Of a stretch of DNA of 45,157 nt, positions 32,752 to 41,878 are shown piece by piece (within the stretch, counting starts at the first letter, position 1; the number at the start of each line of letters is the position of its first letter). This DNA comes from Flavobacteriaceae bacterium. GTDB taxonomy: Bacteria > Bacteroidota > Bacteroidia > Flavobacteriales > Flavobacteriaceae. The translations under genes and the position numbers were made by a program. A model generated the notes under the pieces. It was not told the DNA's origin. It was given only the letters and a program-made list of their open reading frames with translations, and made no database searches. The DNA lies in the NCBI GenBank assembly GCA_029268555.1, contig JAQWNN010000050.1, positions 1 to 45,157 of the forward strand, written 5' to 3'.

Positions 32752-34960
32752 ATTCAGCGACATGAGGACCCAATAATGCCGAAAGATCTTGTGCAAAAGT
32801 AACCATCATTTTAATTTCTTGAAGACTTGATAATCGATCTTTTCCTTTGATTAAGATGTCGCTTCCATTTGATTCCAAATGGAAGAAGGGATGACTTTCA
32901 AAAAAGTAAATAATTTTTGCAGTGAAAAGTTTTCTAATTGCTTTAGTATTACTTCCACTTAGATGAAAAATCTTTGAAAAATCTGGGTGTTTTTTAAAAT
33001 TAATATCATCAAATCCCGCCCAACCGTAAAGAGTCGTCTTTAAATCTTCTTTGTCAAGAACAAACACAGGCAATCTAACAGGCGATTGAAACATTAGAAA
33101 AGTTGCTTTTAAGTCCTCTTTTGTGATGAATGCGCCCTCAGAAAAAGAAAGATCAAAAACTTCAAACGAACCATCTGCCTTTTGTAGTGAGTTTATTTTA
33201 TAATTGATTATTTTGGATTCAAAAAACAAAAAGGAATCAAGCCCCTTCGGATCATTGTCTAGTTTAGAATTGTATTTCCATTTATGTTGATCTGAAAACT
33301 CACTTAGGTCTTTTTGGCGATTTGAAAGAGTATTTTCAAGACCAAGCAACGCGTTTATGGGAAGTGATTTTCTAACCGCAAACGGGTGTTGAGTTTCAGC
33401 TACGTGGATATCAAGCCCTATAGTTTCAAAATGACCTCCTTTTCGAGAAAATGATCGCTGGTAATCATTGATACCTTCCATTACTGTGTGATCTACAAAA
33501 TCACAAAGCGAAAAGTCCACGATCGCATGTTCGGTTTCTGGAATTTGATCAAGCTTTGCTTTTAATCTAAAAAAGTTTAAAAAACTACAGAAGTTTTTTA
33601 CACTAACATAATAGTTCCCGCTTTGGTCCTCTAGGTACATTAGTACGTTTGGCTTGAAGATATTGCGTGAGAACAAAAAGAAACTTTTACTGAGAAAAAG
33701 ATGAACCAGAAAGGTAAAAATAATCCCCACAAATATTCCGAGAATCAAGCTTGTATATAAGGTTGTCCCAAGAGTGACAACAAAAATTAAAGCTTGTTCA
33801 GGGCCAATTTTATATACACGCAGCAAGTTTTCTGGAGCGGCTAGACGATACCCTGTATAAACTAAAATTGCAGCGAGAGTAGTAAGCGGAATACGTTGAA
33901 TTTGGTCCCCCAAAAAAACGACAAAAAGAACTAAAAAAACAGCATGAAAAAAGTTTGCCGAACGATTTGATCCCCCATTATTAACATTTACAGAGCTACG
34001 CGCAATAACTGTTACAACGTTTAACCCACCTAAAAACCCACTTACTATACTAGCTAACCCCAATGCACGAAGATCTTTATTTACACTAGAACGTCTTTTT
34101 TTTGGGTCAAGCTTATCCACAGCTTTAATACTTAATAAAGATTCAATATTTGCAACTAGGGTTATGGAAATTACAACTCCAAGAAAATCTAAATCATACC
34201 ATTTGCTAAAGTTAGGATGGGGTAAACTTGTAAAAAGCTGCTCGGGAATTTTAATTAACAGATCAGGATTAACAGGAGTTGGTTGGCCAAGAACCAAGTT
34301 ATAATAGTATCCAATGGCAATCGAGGCAACAACAACCCACATTGGAGCAGGAATTAGATGAAAGTAAGGATTTCGAATTCTACTATATAGAAAGAGAAAA
34401 ACCAGACTTAAAAAACCAAGAACTCCAGAAAAGGGATATAACTCTAGAAAATTATGGATAGAATTAGGAAAAGCCATTAGCTGATCTATGGTTGAACCAC
34501 TAACGTTTCTTTTACCCAGCATTATGTGAAACTGTTTAGCTAAAATACCAATTCCTATTGCAGCAAGCATTCCCTGTAAAGCAGTTGCTGGAAAAAACTC
34601 ACTCATAGCACCTAGCCTTAGTAGACCGAAAAGAAAAAGTAAAACACCAGATAAAATGATTGCAGCTAAAGTATATAAATAACCCTCAAAAAGATTTCCC
34701 TCACCAAGGGTAGTTATGGATGCCAATAATACAATAACCAAACCATTACCAGGCCCAGCAATGGTAACATATGAACCACCAAAAACAGAAACTACAATAC
34801 CACCAGCCACAGCCGAAATAATACCCGCTAATGGCGGCGCTTCTGAAGCAATAGCGAGACCTAAACCCAAGGGCAACGCTATTAAAGAAACAACAAAACC
34901 AGAAAATACATTTTGTGGAAGCGTTTTCAAAGAGTCTGAAAAAGATGCTCTTCTACTCAT
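32750..34960 (-). CDS. SulP family anion transporter with C-terminal extension
   Basis: A 736-residue SulP/SLC26 transporter (sulfate, bicarbonate or similar anions). The membrane domain occupies about residues 1-430, with PLGLGLAIASEAPPLAGI and IARSSVNVNNGGSNR as family landmarks. A STAS domain follows (about 440-550), and then about 180 more residues of soluble sequence not usual for bacterial SulP proteins. I start at 34960 because that ATG overlaps the stop of the upstream Usp gene. An earlier in-frame ATG at 34987 is possible. No carbonic anhydrase gene is adjacent, so bicarbonate is not specifically indicated. Confidence 0.9.
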   Translation of the reverse strand: MSRRASFSDSLKTLPQNVFSGFVVSLIALPLGLGLAIASEAPPLAGIISAVAGGIVVSVFGGSYVTIAGPGNGLVIVLLASITTLGEGNLFEGYLYTLAAIILSGVLLFLFGLLRLGAMSEFFPATALQGMLAAIGIGILAKQFHIMLGKRNVSGSTIDQLMAFPNSIHNFLELYPFSGVLGFLSLVFLFLYSRIRNPYFHLIPAPMWVVVASIAIGYYYNLVLGQPTPVNPDLLIKIPEQLFTSLPHPNFSKWYDLDFLGVVISITLVANIESLLSIKAVDKLDPKKRRSSVNKDLRALGLASIVSGFLGGLNVVTVIARSSVNVNNGGSNRSANFFHAVFLVLFVVFLGDQIQRIPLTTLAAILVYTGYRLAAPENLLRVYKIGPEQALIFVVTLGTTLYTSLILGIFVGIIFTFLVHLFLSKSFFLFSRNIFKPNVLMYLEDQSGNYYVSVKNFCSFLNFFRLKAKLDQIPETEHAIVDFSLCDFVDHTVMEGINDYQRSFSRKGGHFETIGLDIHVAETQHPFAVRKSLPINALLGLENTLSNRQKDLSEFSDQHKWKYNSKLDNDPKGLDSFLFFESKIINYKINSLQKADGSFEVFDLSFSEGAFITKEDLKATFLMFQSPVRLPVFVLDKEDLKTTLYGWAGFDDINFKKHPDFSKIFHLSGSNTKAIRKLFTAKIIYFFESHPFFHLESNGSDILIKGKDRLSSLQEIKMMVTFAQDLSALLGPHVAE

Positions 34961-35816
34961 CTTTATGGGATTGAATGATAAGAACATCGGTAGGCAACTC
35001 TGCTAAAATGTGCTCTAAGTCCCTTGGAAAAAATCGGCTTAAAAAGGAACCTTTTTCTTGTGAATTCATTACTAAGAGGTCTGCACGGGCTAAGCGCGCA
35101 TAGTGTCCTATCGAGTATCCTCTTTTACCAAAAACACTCTGTGTAATCCAATTCAACCCTTCTAGTTTTTGGGCAGGGATTTTCTTAACAATATCAACGA
35201 CACGCATTTTCTCTTCTCGATTAATTTTTTCTTTTCTTAAGGTCGCTTTTCTCAAACTTCTATCGTCATCTACAGACACTGCCACTCTAGACTCGCTAAC
35301 CTCTTCTACTAAGGTAATTTTTTTGGATTGAAGAGCTTGACCCATTTCAAAGGCCGCTTCAATTGTGTCTTTGGTTTGGGGACTATCAAAACCATTAACT
35401 ACAATATGCTTACAAGGAATTCTCTCTATGGAAGGGTTAATCATTAGCAATACAGAACAAGAGGCTTTTCGAGTAAGCCCACGAGCAATTGATCCTAGGT
35501 AAAATTTCAGCATTTTTTCACGTTTCAAAGCGCCTAGCAAAAGAAGATCGATATTCATTTTTACACAAACTGAAATCAGGGTATTTATAGGACGACCCTC
35601 TCTCCATAAAAGCTTAATATCAGTTGGAACAATTGAGCACTCTTTTAAGACTGAATTAAATTCCTCCTCTTTTTCTGCGGTTTTACTTCCCACGTGCACA
35701 AAAACTAATGAAGCGTTTAAAAATGAAGCCAAACGAGTCACCTCAAAAACATTCGCTCTTAATGAAGGGGAAAATGCAAATCCAAATAATAGTTTTTTAA
35801 ACGGTCTAAATGCCAT
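34953..35816 (-). CDS. universal stress protein, tandem Usp domains
   Basis: A 287-residue protein of two UspA-like alpha/beta domains. The first (about 1-140) starts FKKLLFGFAFSPSLRANVFE and ends with ARGLTRKASCSVLLM, the usual GS-x-S/C-V-L end of a Usp fold. The second (about 150-285) ends RADLLVMNS and PTDVLIIQS. The ATP-binding glycine motif is not obvious. It overlaps the SulP gene by eight bases, suggesting that it modulates that transporter, as seen for other membrane transporter-Usp pairs. Confidence 0.85.
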   Translation of the reverse strand: MAFRPFKKLLFGFAFSPSLRANVFEVTRLASFLNASLVFVHVGSKTAEKEEEFNSVLKECSIVPTDIKLLWREGRPINTLISVCVKMNIDLLLLGALKREKMLKFYLGSIARGLTRKASCSVLLMINPSIERIPCKHIVVNGFDSPQTKDTIEAAFEMGQALQSKKITLVEEVSESRVAVSVDDDRSLRKATLRKEKINREEKMRVVDIVKKIPAQKLEGLNWITQSVFGKRGYSIGHYARLARADLLVMNSQEKGSFLSRFFPRDLEHILAELPTDVLIIQSHKDE

Positions 35817-35835
35817 ACATCTAAGGGTCTTAACT

Positions 35836-35865
35836 CAAATATACACGGAAAAACCTAAGAAACAA
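35836..35865 (-). promoter_or_regulatory. promoter of the Usp-SulP operon
   Basis: On the minus strand TTG (35865-35863), a 19-base spacer and TATATTTG (35843-35836), 19 bases before the Usp start. One of the best full promoters in the window. Confidence 0.8.
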
Positions 35866-35895
35866 GTCGATTTAAAAAATGAAAAAAAACTTGTA

Positions 35896-37692
35896 TTAAT
35901 CGTTTAACTTTAGAACCGCCATGAATGCTTGCTGTGGGATTTCGACATTCCCAATTTGACGCATTTTTTTCTTTCCTTTTTTCTGCTTTTCTAAAAGCTT
36001 TCGTTTTCTACTGATATCTCCCCCATAACATTTTGCAGTAACATCTTTTCTTAACGCTTTGATGGTCTCTCTTGAAATTATTTTAGCTCCAATAGCAGCT
36101 TGGATTGGTATGTCAAATTGTTGCCTAGGGATTAAAGATCTTAATTTTTCGCAGATTTTTTTACCTATGGTATAAGCATTGTCAGCATGAATAAGAGCGG
36201 AGAGTGCGTCTACTTGATTTCCATTAAGAAGAATATCGACCTTAACCAATTTTGAAGCTCGCATTCCAATTGGAGAATAATCAAAAGAGGCATAGCCCTT
36301 TGAAACCGTTTTTAAACGGTCATAAAAGTCAAATACAATTTCTGCTAAAGGCAAATCAAAATTCAATTCAACACGTTCAGTAGTTAAATAAGTTTGATTT
36401 GTAATTTCCCCTCTTTTTTCAATACATAGCGACATTACATTACCCACAAAATCAGATTTTGTAATAATTGACGCCTTAATATATGGCTCTTCAACGCGGT
36501 CTAGCATTGACGGATCAGGTAAGTCGGAAGGATTATTGACACTTATAAAGGTATTGGGGGTTTTTTTAGTGAAGGCACGATAGGAAACATTGGGAACAGT
36601 TGTGATCACTGTCATATTAAATTCTCGCTCTAATCGTTCTTGAATAATTTCAAGGTGAAGCATGCCTAAAAAACCACAGCGAAAACCAAACCCTAAGGCT
36701 GCAGAACTTTCGGGAAAGAAAACCAAAGAAGCATCATTAAGCTGAAGCTTTTCCATAGAGCCTCGTAATTCTTCGTACTCTTCGGTATCAACCGGGTAGA
36801 TACCTGCAAAAACCATAGGCTTGACCTCTTCAAATCCTTCAATTGCATTTAGAGTTGGATTTGCAGGATCAGTAATTGTATCTCCCACCTTTACCTCTTT
36901 AGCCTCTTTTACACCCGTAATAAGATAACCGACATCGCCTGCATTAACTTCATTTTTTGGCTCTTGATTTAGCTTCAAAGTACCAATTTCATCAGCAAAA
37001 TATTTTTTTTCAGTAGCAACAAATTGAATTTTTTGTCCCTTTTTAATGCGTCCATTTAGAACACGAAAATAAGTTTCTACACCTCGAAACGGATTATAAA
37101 CCGAGTCAAAAATTAATGCCTGTAAAGGCTCATCTGGACTACCTTTGGGCGGTGGGATACGCTCTATAATAGAAGTTAGTATGTCTTGAATTCCAATACC
37201 GCTTTTGGCGGATGCGGGTATCACATCTCTTGGTTCACAACCCAAAAGATCAACGATATCATCCGTAACCTCTTCTTGGTTTGCGGAGGGAAGGTCAATT
37301 TTGTTTAGAACAGGAATAATTTCTAAATCGTTCTCTAAAGCCAAATAAAGATTTGAAATAGTTTGAGCCTGAATACTTTGTGCAGCATCTACAACCAGCA
37401 AAGCACCTTCACAAGCAGCAATAGACCTTGAAACTTCATAAGAAAAATCTACATGCCCAGGCGTATCTATAAGGTTCAAAATGTATTTCTCCCCTTCGTG
37501 TTGATATTCCATTTGAATAGCGTGCGACTTAATGGTTATACCACGTTCACGTTCTAAATCCATATTATCAAGCAGTTGGTCTTGCTTTTCACGTTCAGTA
37601 ACTGCTCCAGTAAAATCTAATAAACGATCTGCTAAAGTGCTTTTTCCATGATCAATATGTGCAATAATACAAAAATTACGAAACTGCTTCAT
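35896..37692 (-). CDS. lepA: elongation factor 4
   Basis: Translational GTPase LepA/EF4, 598 residues, which remodels ribosomes under stress and assists initiation or biogenesis. The G1 motif is [15 protein letters not shown]2/G3 regions include RERGITIK and DTPGH, and G4 is NKIDL. The LepA-specific C-terminal domain includes [11 protein letters not shown] and ends [18 protein letters not shown] minus-strand TATATTTG at 37716-37723 precedes the ATG by 23 bases. It is divergent from dusB. Confidence 0.98.
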   Translation of the reverse strand: MKQFRNFCIIAHIDHGKSTLADRLLDFTGAVTEREKQDQLLDNMDLERERGITIKSHAIQMEYQHEGEKYILNLIDTPGHVDFSYEVSRSIAACEGALLVVDAAQSIQAQTISNLYLALENDLEIIPVLNKIDLPSANQEEVTDDIVDLLGCEPRDVIPASAKSGIGIQDILTSIIERIPPPKGSPDEPLQALIFDSVYNPFRGVETYFRVLNGRIKKGQKIQFVATEKKYFADEIGTLKLNQEPKNEVNAGDVGYLITGVKEAKEVKVGDTITDPANPTLNAIEGFEEVKPMVFAGIYPVDTEEYEELRGSMEKLQLNDASLVFFPESSAALGFGFRCGFLGMLHLEIIQERLEREFNMTVITTVPNVSYRAFTKKTPNTFISVNNPSDLPDPSMLDRVEEPYIKASIITKSDFVGNVMSLCIEKRGEITNQTYLTTERVELNFDLPLAEIVFDFYDRLKTVSKGYASFDYSPIGMRASKLVKVDILLNGNQVDALSALIHADNAYTIGKKICEKLRSLIPRQQFDIPIQAAIGAKIISRETIKALRKDVTAKCYGGDISRKRKLLEKQKKGKKKMRQIGNVEIPQQAFMAVLKLND

Positions 37693-37715
37693 TCGACGCC
37701 TTCTTTCATAGCATG

Positions 37716-37723
37716 CAAATATA
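37716..37723 (-). promoter_or_regulatory. -7 promoter box of lepA
   Basis: Minus-strand TATATTTG, perfect -7 consensus, in the 80-base gap shared with the dusB promoter. A clear -33 TTG is lacking. Confidence 0.6.
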
Positions 37724-37728
37724 AGGCT

Positions 37729-37757
37729 TTGAGGGGATGCTTTTTTGCTTATTTTTG
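37729..37757 (+). promoter_or_regulatory. promoter of dusB
   Basis: TTG at 37729-37731, an 18-base spacer and TATTTTTG at 37750-37757. The TTG start codon of dusB follows 15 bases later. No ATG occurs between box and gene. Confidence 0.75.
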
Positions 37758-37772
37758 TAAAAAATTAAACTT

Positions 37773-38765
37773 TTGGTCAAAGTAGGCTCAATTACCTTAC
37801 CCTCTTTTCCTCTTTTGCTTGCCCCAATGGAAGACGTTAGCGATCCTCCTTTTAGGGCTCTTTGTAATGAAAAAGGAGCAGACGTGGTTTACACGGAATT
37901 TATATCTAGTGAAGGGCTAATTCGCGATGCTGCTAAAAGTATCCAAAAGTTAGATATTTATGAAAAGGAGCGCCCAGTAGGGATACAAATTTTCGGAGCT
38001 AATCTAGACTCAATGATACGTTCTGTGGAGATTATTGAAGCTTCAAATCCTGATATAATTGATATTAATTTTGGCTGCCCAGTAAAAAAAGTAGTTTGCA
38101 AAGGCGCTGGTGCAGCAATTTTAAGAGATATCCCGAAAATGGTTGAGCTGACCAGAGCAATGGTAAAAAAAACTAACCTTCCCGTAACAGTAAAAACGAG
38201 ATTAGGCTGGGATCACGATTCAATCCACATCACTGAGGTTGCTGAGCGATTGCAAGACGTTGGCTGCGCAGCTATTTCTATTCACGGCAGAACGCGAGCC
38301 CAAATGTATAAAGGAGCGGCTGATTGGCATCCTATTGCCGCTGTAAAAAACAACCCAAGGATGCATATACCCGTATTTGGAAACGGAGACTTAAACACTC
38401 CAGAGTTAGCCAAAAGGATGAGGGATGATTTTGGACTTGATGGAGCAATGATTGGTAGGGCAAGTATTGGAAATCCGTGGTTTTTTAATCAAGTAAAATA
38501 TTTTTTAAATACGGGAAATTATCTATCTCCCCCAAGACTTGAGGAAAAAGTTGCAGCAGCACGAAGGCACTTACAAATGGCAATTGAATGGAAAGGTGAA
38601 AACCTAGGCGTCTTAGAAACACGTAGACATTATACAAATTATTTTAAAGGAATACCAAACTTCAAACCACTACGAACAAAATTGGTCACATCAGATTCTT
38701 CTAGTGAAGTTTTTCAAGTTTTGGACAAGATTTTAGAAGAATTTACAATCAATCAGCTTGTCTAG
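37773..38765 (+). CDS. dusB: tRNA-dihydrouridine synthase DusB, TTG start
   Basis: FMN enzyme reducing uridine to dihydrouridine in tRNA, 330 residues. Motifs: LLLAPMEDVSDPPFRALC at the FMN site, NFGCPVKKVVCKGAGAA with the catalytic cysteine, VKTRLGWD, and IHGRTRAQMYKG. The first ATG lies at residue 27 from the frame start, inside the conserved APMEDVSDP motif. The conserved opening VKVGSITLPSFPLLLAP lies before it, so the TTG at 37773 is the real start. It ends with a stop codon shared with the convergent permease gene. Confidence 0.95.
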   Translation: MVKVGSITLPSFPLLLAPMEDVSDPPFRALCNEKGADVVYTEFISSEGLIRDAAKSIQKLDIYEKERPVGIQIFGANLDSMIRSVEIIEASNPDIIDINFGCPVKKVVCKGAGAAILRDIPKMVELTRAMVKKTNLPVTVKTRLGWDHDSIHITEVAERLQDVGCAAISIHGRTRAQMYKGAADWHPIAAVKNNPRMHIPVFGNGDLNTPELAKRMRDDFGLDGAMIGRASIGNPWFFNQVKYFLNTGNYLSPPRLEEKVAAARRHLQMAIEWKGENLGVLETRRHYTNYFKGIPNFKPLRTKLVTSDSSSEVFQVLDKILEEFTINQLV

Positions 38766-39964
38766 GATTTTATTTTTTTATCGAATCCTCTCGTTGCCCA
38801 AGCAGTACTTACAACTCCTAAAACCATTAGGGTTCCCATTACAATAAATAGATTTTCCATTTGAAAAAGAACGGGGTATGAAAGGCTAGTCCCTGGAACA
38901 TATATAAATGGATAGTAATTTTGGATTAATACAATAATACTTCCAATAATTAGACCTACGACACCTCCAAAAATACAAATAAGTAAGCCCAAAATAAAAA
39001 AAATATAATGTATACCCTGAGCTGTAGCTCCTAAGGAGAGTAGTGTTTTCATCTGACTTTTCTTATCCAAAATCATCATAATTAAGGCCCCAACAAAATT
39101 AAAAAGAGCAACCAACATTACTAGAGTAAAAATAAAGTAGATGACAATGCGCTCTACATTCAACATTTTATATAACGCAGCATTTTGTTCCGCCCTTGAG
39201 ACGAGCTTTATGGGTAGTTTGAATATATGAGAAAAGGCTTCTGATAACTCTTCTTTTGATATTTTGGATTTTGTTTTTAGTGCTATTGAAGAATATTCAT
39301 TAGAGTTGAGCTCAAGTAAATTCTGAGCTAATTCAAGACGAGAGAACATGTATTTTTTATCTAAGTCTTCATTGATTTGATATAATCCAACAACAATGCT
39401 AGAAACACTTCTAAACGGATTTTGTTCAAGAAGTGATTGTTTGCTTTTTTTTGGAACAGTTATATTTAAAAACGTAGTATAATCATAAACACCAACCCCT
39501 AAATTTCCGGCAACACCAAAACCCAATACAACATCAGAACCATCAAAAGAAAGCCAATCACCAAGCTCAATTAGCTCATCAATATGAACGATACTAGTGT
39601 AGTCATTATCAATAGCTTTTAATATAGCAACCTGATTTTTTTCATTATAGGAAAGAAAAACTTTTTCTTGTATCTGAGGAGCTGCCGCAATGACATATGG
39701 GATTGTTTTAATTTCTTTTAGCAAACTGTCAGAAACTCTAAAAAACTTTCCCGTGTTAGGTTGAATTTCATAGTCAGGATCAAAGGATTCAGAAAAAGAT
39801 AAACTAAAATCTTTGAGTCCCTCAAAAGCACTAAGAACTAAAAATAAAGAAGCAGTTGATATGACCACCATAAAAAATGCAAAACTATTGATTCGGTTAA
39901 TTACTGTTTGACTGCTCTTTGAAAAAAAGTACCGCAAGGCGATTTTAAATGAATAAGCAAACAT
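38762..39964 (-). CDS. FtsX/LolC-LolE-type ABC transporter permease
   Basis: A 400-residue permease with an N-terminal membrane helix (about 26-48), a large periplasmic domain (about 50-265) and three C-terminal helices (about 272-300, 315-345 and 365-390), the type VII/MacB-like topology. It opens AYSFKIALRYFFSKSSQTVINRIN, the usual LolC/LolE start in Bacteroidota. Probably releases lipoproteins from the inner membrane with an ATPase encoded elsewhere. It follows rbfA by 11 bases. Confidence 0.87.
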   Translation of the reverse strand: MFAYSFKIALRYFFSKSSQTVINRINSFAFFMVVISTASLFLVLSAFEGLKDFSLSFSESFDPDYEIQPNTGKFFRVSDSLLKEIKTIPYVIAAAPQIQEKVFLSYNEKNQVAILKAIDNDYTSIVHIDELIELGDWLSFDGSDVVLGFGVAGNLGVGVYDYTTFLNITVPKKSKQSLLEQNPFRSVSSIVVGLYQINEDLDKKYMFSRLELAQNLLELNSNEYSSIALKTKSKISKEELSEAFSHIFKLPIKLVSRAEQNAALYKMLNVERIVIYFIFTLVMLVALFNFVGALIMMILDKKSQMKTLLSLGATAQGIHYIFFILGLLICIFGGVVGLIIGSIIVLIQNYYPFIYVPGTSLSYPVLFQMENLFIVMGTLMVLGVVSTAWATRGFDKKIKS

Positions 39965-39975
39965 ATGGAAGTATC

Positions 39976-40377
39976 TTATTTTTTTTTCCTATTAGACAGT
40001 GTTCCAGGATATTTTAATGGGTTGATACCTTCATTCAACTCTTTATCTATAACTTCAATATAATCTAAAGAATCGTCTAGATAAAAATGAAGTTCAGGAA
40101 CCTTTCGCAACTGATTTTTCATCTTTTTAGCAAGGTCATAACGTATTTGATAACTGTTTTCTTGAAGCGTTTTCAAATATGATTTAGAATCTTTTGTAGG
40201 GAAAATACTGAGATAAACTTTTGATATTGATAGATCAGAAGTCACATGAACTTTGGTAACTGAGACCAAAAGATTATTAACTGAACCCTCACGAATTGCT
40301 TGTTGAAGAAGCGTTGCAACCTCTTTTTGAAGAATATTATTTATTTTTTGTTGGCGCGGGGTTTCTTGTTTGTTCAT
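39976..40377 (-). CDS. rbfA: ribosome-binding factor A
   Basis: A 133-residue KH-fold factor for 30S maturation. The start ETPRQQKINNILQKEVATLL and the RKVPELHFYLDDSLDY motif are diagnostic. I start at the ATG at 40377. The frame is open 18 codons further, but that stretch lies inside the preceding DUF2452 frame and is not conserved-looking. It is in the same minus-strand operon as the DUF2452 gene and the permease. Confidence 0.94.
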   Translation of the reverse strand: MNKQETPRQQKINNILQKEVATLLQQAIREGSVNNLLVSVTKVHVTSDLSISKVYLSIFPTKDSKSYLKTLQENSYQIRYDLAKKMKNQLRKVPELHFYLDDSLDYIEVIDKELNEGINPLKYPGTLSNRKKK

Positions 40378-40405
40378 AGGGCTAAAATAGTTAGAAAAAA
40401 AGAGC

Positions 40406-40801
40406 TTATTGACGCTCCCATTTAAAATCACTGTTTAAACGAAAGCTACCAAGGTGCTGCTTCTTCCATTCTGATGGTTCTACTAAAGAAAGAAAATTTT
40501 TGTCTTTTCCTTCATATAAATGATATATTTCCCCTACGATGGGTTCAAACTTGAAGTGCGCTTCATATACTTTTTGTGTTTCGGAAGCCATTTCAACAAA
40601 GGATTTGATGCGATTTTGAAGATCTTTAAGTTCTGCTTGGAATTGTTTGGTGACTTTATCTACTCCTTTTTTTTTGAAGGCGTCTACATTGGGTATGTCA
40701 ATTATGGGATCGCTTAAATTACTTGCATAAGGCAACAGTTTTGCAAAGTAGGTCTCGTGTGTTTCATCCCACACAACTCTGTCAGGCTTATTTTTCTCCA
40801 T
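40406..40801 (-). CDS. DUF2452 domain protein
   Basis: A 131-residue soluble protein of the DUF2452 family, recognisable by KPDRVVWDETHETYFAKLLPYA near the start and HFKFEPIVGEIYHLYEGKD, followed by LGSFRLNSDFKWE at the end. No signal peptide or catalytic motif. It stands first in the operon with rbfA and the LolC/E-like permease, 28 bases before rbfA. Function unknown. Confidence 0.85.
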   Translation of the reverse strand: MEKNKPDRVVWDETHETYFAKLLPYASNLSDPIIDIPNVDAFKKKGVDKVTKQFQAELKDLQNRIKSFVEMASETQKVYEAHFKFEPIVGEIYHLYEGKDKNFLSLVEPSEWKKQHLGSFRLNSDFKWERQ

Positions 40802-40811
40802 CTTTTTTTGA

Positions 40812-40819
40812 CAAAGGTA
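40812..40819 (-). promoter_or_regulatory. -7 promoter box of the DUF2452-rbfA operon
   Basis: Minus-strand TACCTTTG, perfect -7 consensus, ten bases before the ATG, again giving a very short leader. Confidence 0.6.
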
Positions 40820-40920
40820 AGCGTTCTAGTGAAGAATTAAAAAGTTAGTTTTTTTCTTAAGCTTAGCAATATTAAGGGGATTGACTTAAAAATCAAACTT
40901 TCTAGATTTTGAGAAAAGAT

Positions 40921-41421
40921 CTAATCTAGTTTAGAAAACCAAGAAGAACAATTGCAATTAACCGATCTCCCTTCTTCATTTTTTGAAAAACAACTATCTA
41001 AACAATTATATAGACCTTTTTCAGAATCAGACTGTTCTAGGACACCTATGTCTTTATTTATGATTGACTTTTTGAAGAACCGATAAGCCCCTTTAGAAAT
41101 TTGAATTTCGAATTTAACCTCCCCAATGTGTTTAAAATTTTCTTCAAAAAAACGCCAATCTTCAGAAGTTGTGTGGATGTTTTTGTTTGTTAGTCGAATT
41201 TCATATGATGGGAAATATGTTTTTTTATTTTTAATTTGTTCAAGAAATAATGATGTATTGTTTTGATAGTTTTTTGGAACGAAAACATTATTAGCGATTC
41301 GCTGTTTAACACTTTGTTTTTTTGTTAACTGAAATATTTGTGATGATTCAGAGGGAAGGGTAAAAAAAAGTGCTGCACAGCCAAAGAACGCAATAATTAT
41401 AGGGATATTGATTTTTTTCAT
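40921..41421 (-). CDS. unrecognised exported protein with C-terminal cysteines
   Basis: A 166-residue protein I do not recognise. The N-terminus is a hydrophobic signal or anchor (about residues 6-22) after MKK. The middle is basic and polar. The last 30 residues hold four cysteines as CLDSC and CNCSSW-like clusters (five with the third of NCNC), suggesting disulfides or metal binding outside the cytoplasm. It stands alone, with 119 noncoding bases on one side and 130 on the other. Coding is supported by length and by the sensible signal sequence. Confidence 0.65.
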   Translation of the reverse strand: MKKINIPIIIAFFGCAALFFTLPSESSQIFQLTKKQSVKQRIANNVFVPKNYQNNTSLFLEQIKNKKTYFPSYEIRLTNKNIHTTSEDWRFFEENFKHIGEVKFEIQISKGAYRFFKKSIINKDIGVLEQSDSEKGLYNCLDSCFSKNEEGRSVNCNCSSWFSKLD

Positions 41422-41551
41422 TAAAATAGAATTTATTTCTAAAAATGTACAAAATTCGTCAAAATGAGTAGAAAAAAAGACATTTTATTCTTTAGTAAAC
41501 AAATATTAAACTAATAAAATTATTTTTTGTAACTTACTAAAAATCAATATT

Positions 41552-41785
41552 ATGAATGAATTTTTAGTGACTATTATTTTCATTACTGTCCTAGTTTCAG
41601 CGGTATATTTTTATGCTGGTTATTTAACAAGAACTGGTAAAGCTGAAGATGCAGACGGAAATTTCATACCTGACTCATGGGAGGAAAAGTTCGGATGGTT
41701 TTTTAGCTCTAAAGGATTAATAATGTTTGCTCTTGGATTAGTATTAGGTTATGTACTGGGCGTCCAATTCCCAAGCATATTCTAG
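41552..41785 (+). CDS. small two-helix membrane protein with Ca2+-loop-like motif
   Basis: A 77-residue protein with membrane helices at about residues 3-23 and 55-72. Between them lies DADGNFIPDSWEEKFG (33-48), which resembles the acidic loop of thrombospondin type 3 or dockerin-like Ca2+ sites (typical DTDGDGIPDEWE). Residues D33, D35, N37, D41 and E44 would be ligands. Function unknown. It is flanked by noncoding sequence on both sides and is not in an operon. Confidence 0.7.
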   Translation: MNEFLVTIIFITVLVSAVYFYAGYLTRTGKAEDADGNFIPDSWEEKFGWFFSSKGLIMFALGLVLGYVLGVQFPSIF

Positions 41786-41878
41786 ACTATATAAAATTTA
41801 ATTAAAAATAGCAGCTTCTAAATTTAATTTAGTGGACTTGAATTGCCTAATTCTCTGATGCAATAATTTGAAAGGGGT

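Noticed and set aside
34526-34532. GTGAAAC half of a parS-like site in the SulP gene
   Set aside because: Only one arm is present and the CACGTG core is missing.
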